From Pleionea sp052032335 (GTDB lineage: Bacteria; Pseudomonadota; Gammaproteobacteria; Enterobacterales; Kangiellaceae): DNA of 41,462 nucleotides. The first letter of the stretch is position 1. Each line of letters begins with the position of its first letter. Both the position numbers and the translations under genes were made by a program. The notes beneath the pieces are model-generated. The model was not told the origin of the DNA and ran no database searches. It was given only the letters and a program-made list of their open reading frames with translations. The stretch lies in assembly GCA_052032335.1 (NCBI GenBank), contig JBPEWV010000002.1, positions 1 to 41,462 on the forward strand, written 5' to 3'. Positions 40,351 to 41,462 of this stretch are shown here, piece after piece.

Positions 40351-41310
40351 CTAAGATTGGTTATCCGCCGAATCGGCGTAGTCTGCAGTGGGATCCATCG
40401 AGCCGTCTGCTCTGGATTGTTTTGCTTTATGATTCTCAGTGTCAGATCGGTCTGTATCAGGTTTGTCTTCGCTTGCTGCATCTTCAGTAGCTTCATCGCT
40501 GACATCATTCGCGGACCAGTCAGGTAAGGATTCTCGCCAAGGTTTGCCTTGCTGATAACTGGCCAGTCGATCAAGATAGCCTTGGCGAGCGGTACCGCCG
40601 ATTTTTTCTTTTAAATTATCCACCGCCATTTGTTGATTCGAAACCGCTTGCTCAAACTCACCGCTTTCGGCATAAGCTGCCGCCAGCGTATCCAATAACA
40701 CGGAAGACTCCGGTGATTTCTTTATCAGTGGTTGCATGATTTCGACGGCCCGCTTACCGTTTCGAAGTGAGGGGTTTGGGCTGGTAGAGTACAACCAAGC
40801 CAAATTATTGATCGCCATTCGGTGCCCTGATGCGGCGGCTCTTTTAAACCAGTTCATGGCCGATGCCTGATCACTTTCGCGCTTGCCATCGCCCAGATAA
40901 AAAATTCCAATCAGAAATTCAGCTTCCGTATCGTTATCTCGGGCAGCCAGCTTAAACCAGTGCAGCGCCTGTTCTGGATTGTGCTCTATTCCATTGCCCC
41001 AAAGGTAAGCTTTACCCAGTTCACGCTGTGCTGCGGTATGGCCGTTTTCAGCGGCACGATTGAGCCAGAAAGCCGCCTTGGATTTATCTTTTTCACCGGC
41101 CAAGCCTTTGCTGTACAAGTTGGCAAGCAACCATTGGCTATCAATATTGCCATTCTCTGCGCCCACCAGACATTTTTTCAGAGCCACTTTATAGCTTTCG
41201 GCTTTATAGTGTTTCTGACACAGCTTCTGACTTCGTCGATCGGAATCCGAGTGACAACCAACGACGACGATTGACGTCAACACGACCATGGGGACAAACA
41301 ACAATTTCAT
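40351..41310 (-). CDS. Sel1-repeat (TPR-like) lipoprotein
   Basis: A 319-residue protein with a lipoprotein signal ending VVVGC (Cys19, His at +2) and four or five Sel1/TPR-like repeats (about 40-220), such as AAFWLNRAAENGHTAAQRELGKAY and ALHWFKLAARDNDTEAEFLIG. The C-terminal 70 residues are an acidic, Ser/Asp/Glu-rich tail that looks disordered. I use the ATG at 41310 because the lipoprotein signal begins there; the frame is open 33 codons upstream. Such proteins usually act as periplasmic or outer-membrane scaffolds. It precedes the MDR gene by 3 bp. Confidence 0.87.
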   Translation of the reverse strand: MKLLFVPMVVLTSIVVVGCHSDSDRRSQKLCQKHYKAESYKVALKKCLVGAENGNIDSQWLLANLYSKGLAGEKDKSKAAFWLNRAAENGHTAAQRELGKAYLWGNGIEHNPEQALHWFKLAARDNDTEAEFLIGIFYLGDGKRESDQASAMNWFKRAAASGHRMAINNLAWLYSTSPNPSLRNGKRAVEIMQPLIKKSPESSVLLDTLAAAYAESGEFEQAVSNQQMAVDNLKEKIGGTARQGYLDRLASYQQGKPWRESLPDWSANDVSDEATEDAASEDKPDTDRSDTENHKAKQSRADGSMDPTADYADSADNQS

Positions 41311-41462
41311 AAACAGCGATTCTAACGGTGACTTTATGGCGAATATTTTACCACTAATCTGCAACGAACTCTTTGTGCAAACTGCACAAGAATGTAAGGA
41401 TTTGTTCATATTTTAGGCTTTTATCATTGAATTTTGCTTTTGAGTTAATGAAAACGATCTTG

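Noticed and set aside
1..41462. Search for tRNA, rRNA, CRISPR arrays, insertion sequences, phage or plasmid genes
   Set aside because: None seen. Repeats present are within proteins, terminators or operator sites.

Overview
The window looks like chromosomal DNA of a marine-type gammaproteobacterium. Housekeeping genes of that class (dapE, rlmG, a yajG-like lipoprotein gene, ampG-like and panE-like genes, a TIGR04219-type outer-membrane barrel) sit beside a TonB-dependent alpha-glucan utilisation locus of the Caulobacter/Xanthomonas/Alteromonadales style. Base composition is even and moderate, and I see no insertion sequences, integrases, CRISPR, tRNA or rRNA. The genus cannot be fixed from the sequence; Kangiellaceae-, Reinekea- or Alteromonadales-like organisms are guesses.

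Region 1 (about 200-21720) is a starch/maltodextrin locus. A LacI-family regulator (201-1232, +) faces a long minus-strand block. In transcription order this holds a TonB receptor (17736-14977), a flavin-dependent halogenase (14906-13419), a second TonB receptor (13220-10263), a three-repeat GH13 pullulanase lipoprotein, a GH31 lipoprotein and a GH13 alpha-amylase lipoprotein. An SLC45/GPH-type sugar permease (19666-18155, -) is divergent from a cytoplasmic GH13_23-like alpha-glucosidase (20048-21676, +). The inferred path is: surface or periplasmic cutting of alpha-1,4 and alpha-1,6 glucan, receptor uptake across the outer membrane, final trimming, permease import and cytoplasmic hydrolysis. 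The operator-like palindrome TGMATACGTATKCA occurs at three promoters in exactly the same geometry (operator, 5 bp, TTGTTT/TTGTAT, 18 bp, -10). Further copies lie at other positions, including one over the start codon of the permease. Good hairpin-T-run terminators lie at the end of the block and also inside it.

Region 2 (21732-24485, -) is an M1-type zinc peptidase followed by a polytopic membrane protein. Region 3 (24716-26882, +) is a tightly overlapping trio: ArsC/YffB-like protein, dapE and an M15 peptidase. It converges by 4 bp on a GYF_2-domain protein with an arginine-rich tail (-). Region 4 holds a PhaB-type reductase (-), then rlmG, a YajG-like lipoprotein, a TIGR04219 barrel, an ABC-2 ATPase and permease, an AmpG-like MFS protein, a PanE-like reductase and a sensor-kinase-like protein (all +). 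The last has lost its phospho-accepting histidine. Region 5 (38049-41310, -) holds a membrane protein paired with an ECF-type sigma factor, a VAT-1/quinone-oxidoreductase-like MDR protein and a Sel1-repeat lipoprotein.

The observations most worth following are the shared operator-promoter geometry, the halogenase embedded in a glucan locus, the His-less kinase, and a perfect inverted repeat whose right arm begins at the ABC ATPase start codon.
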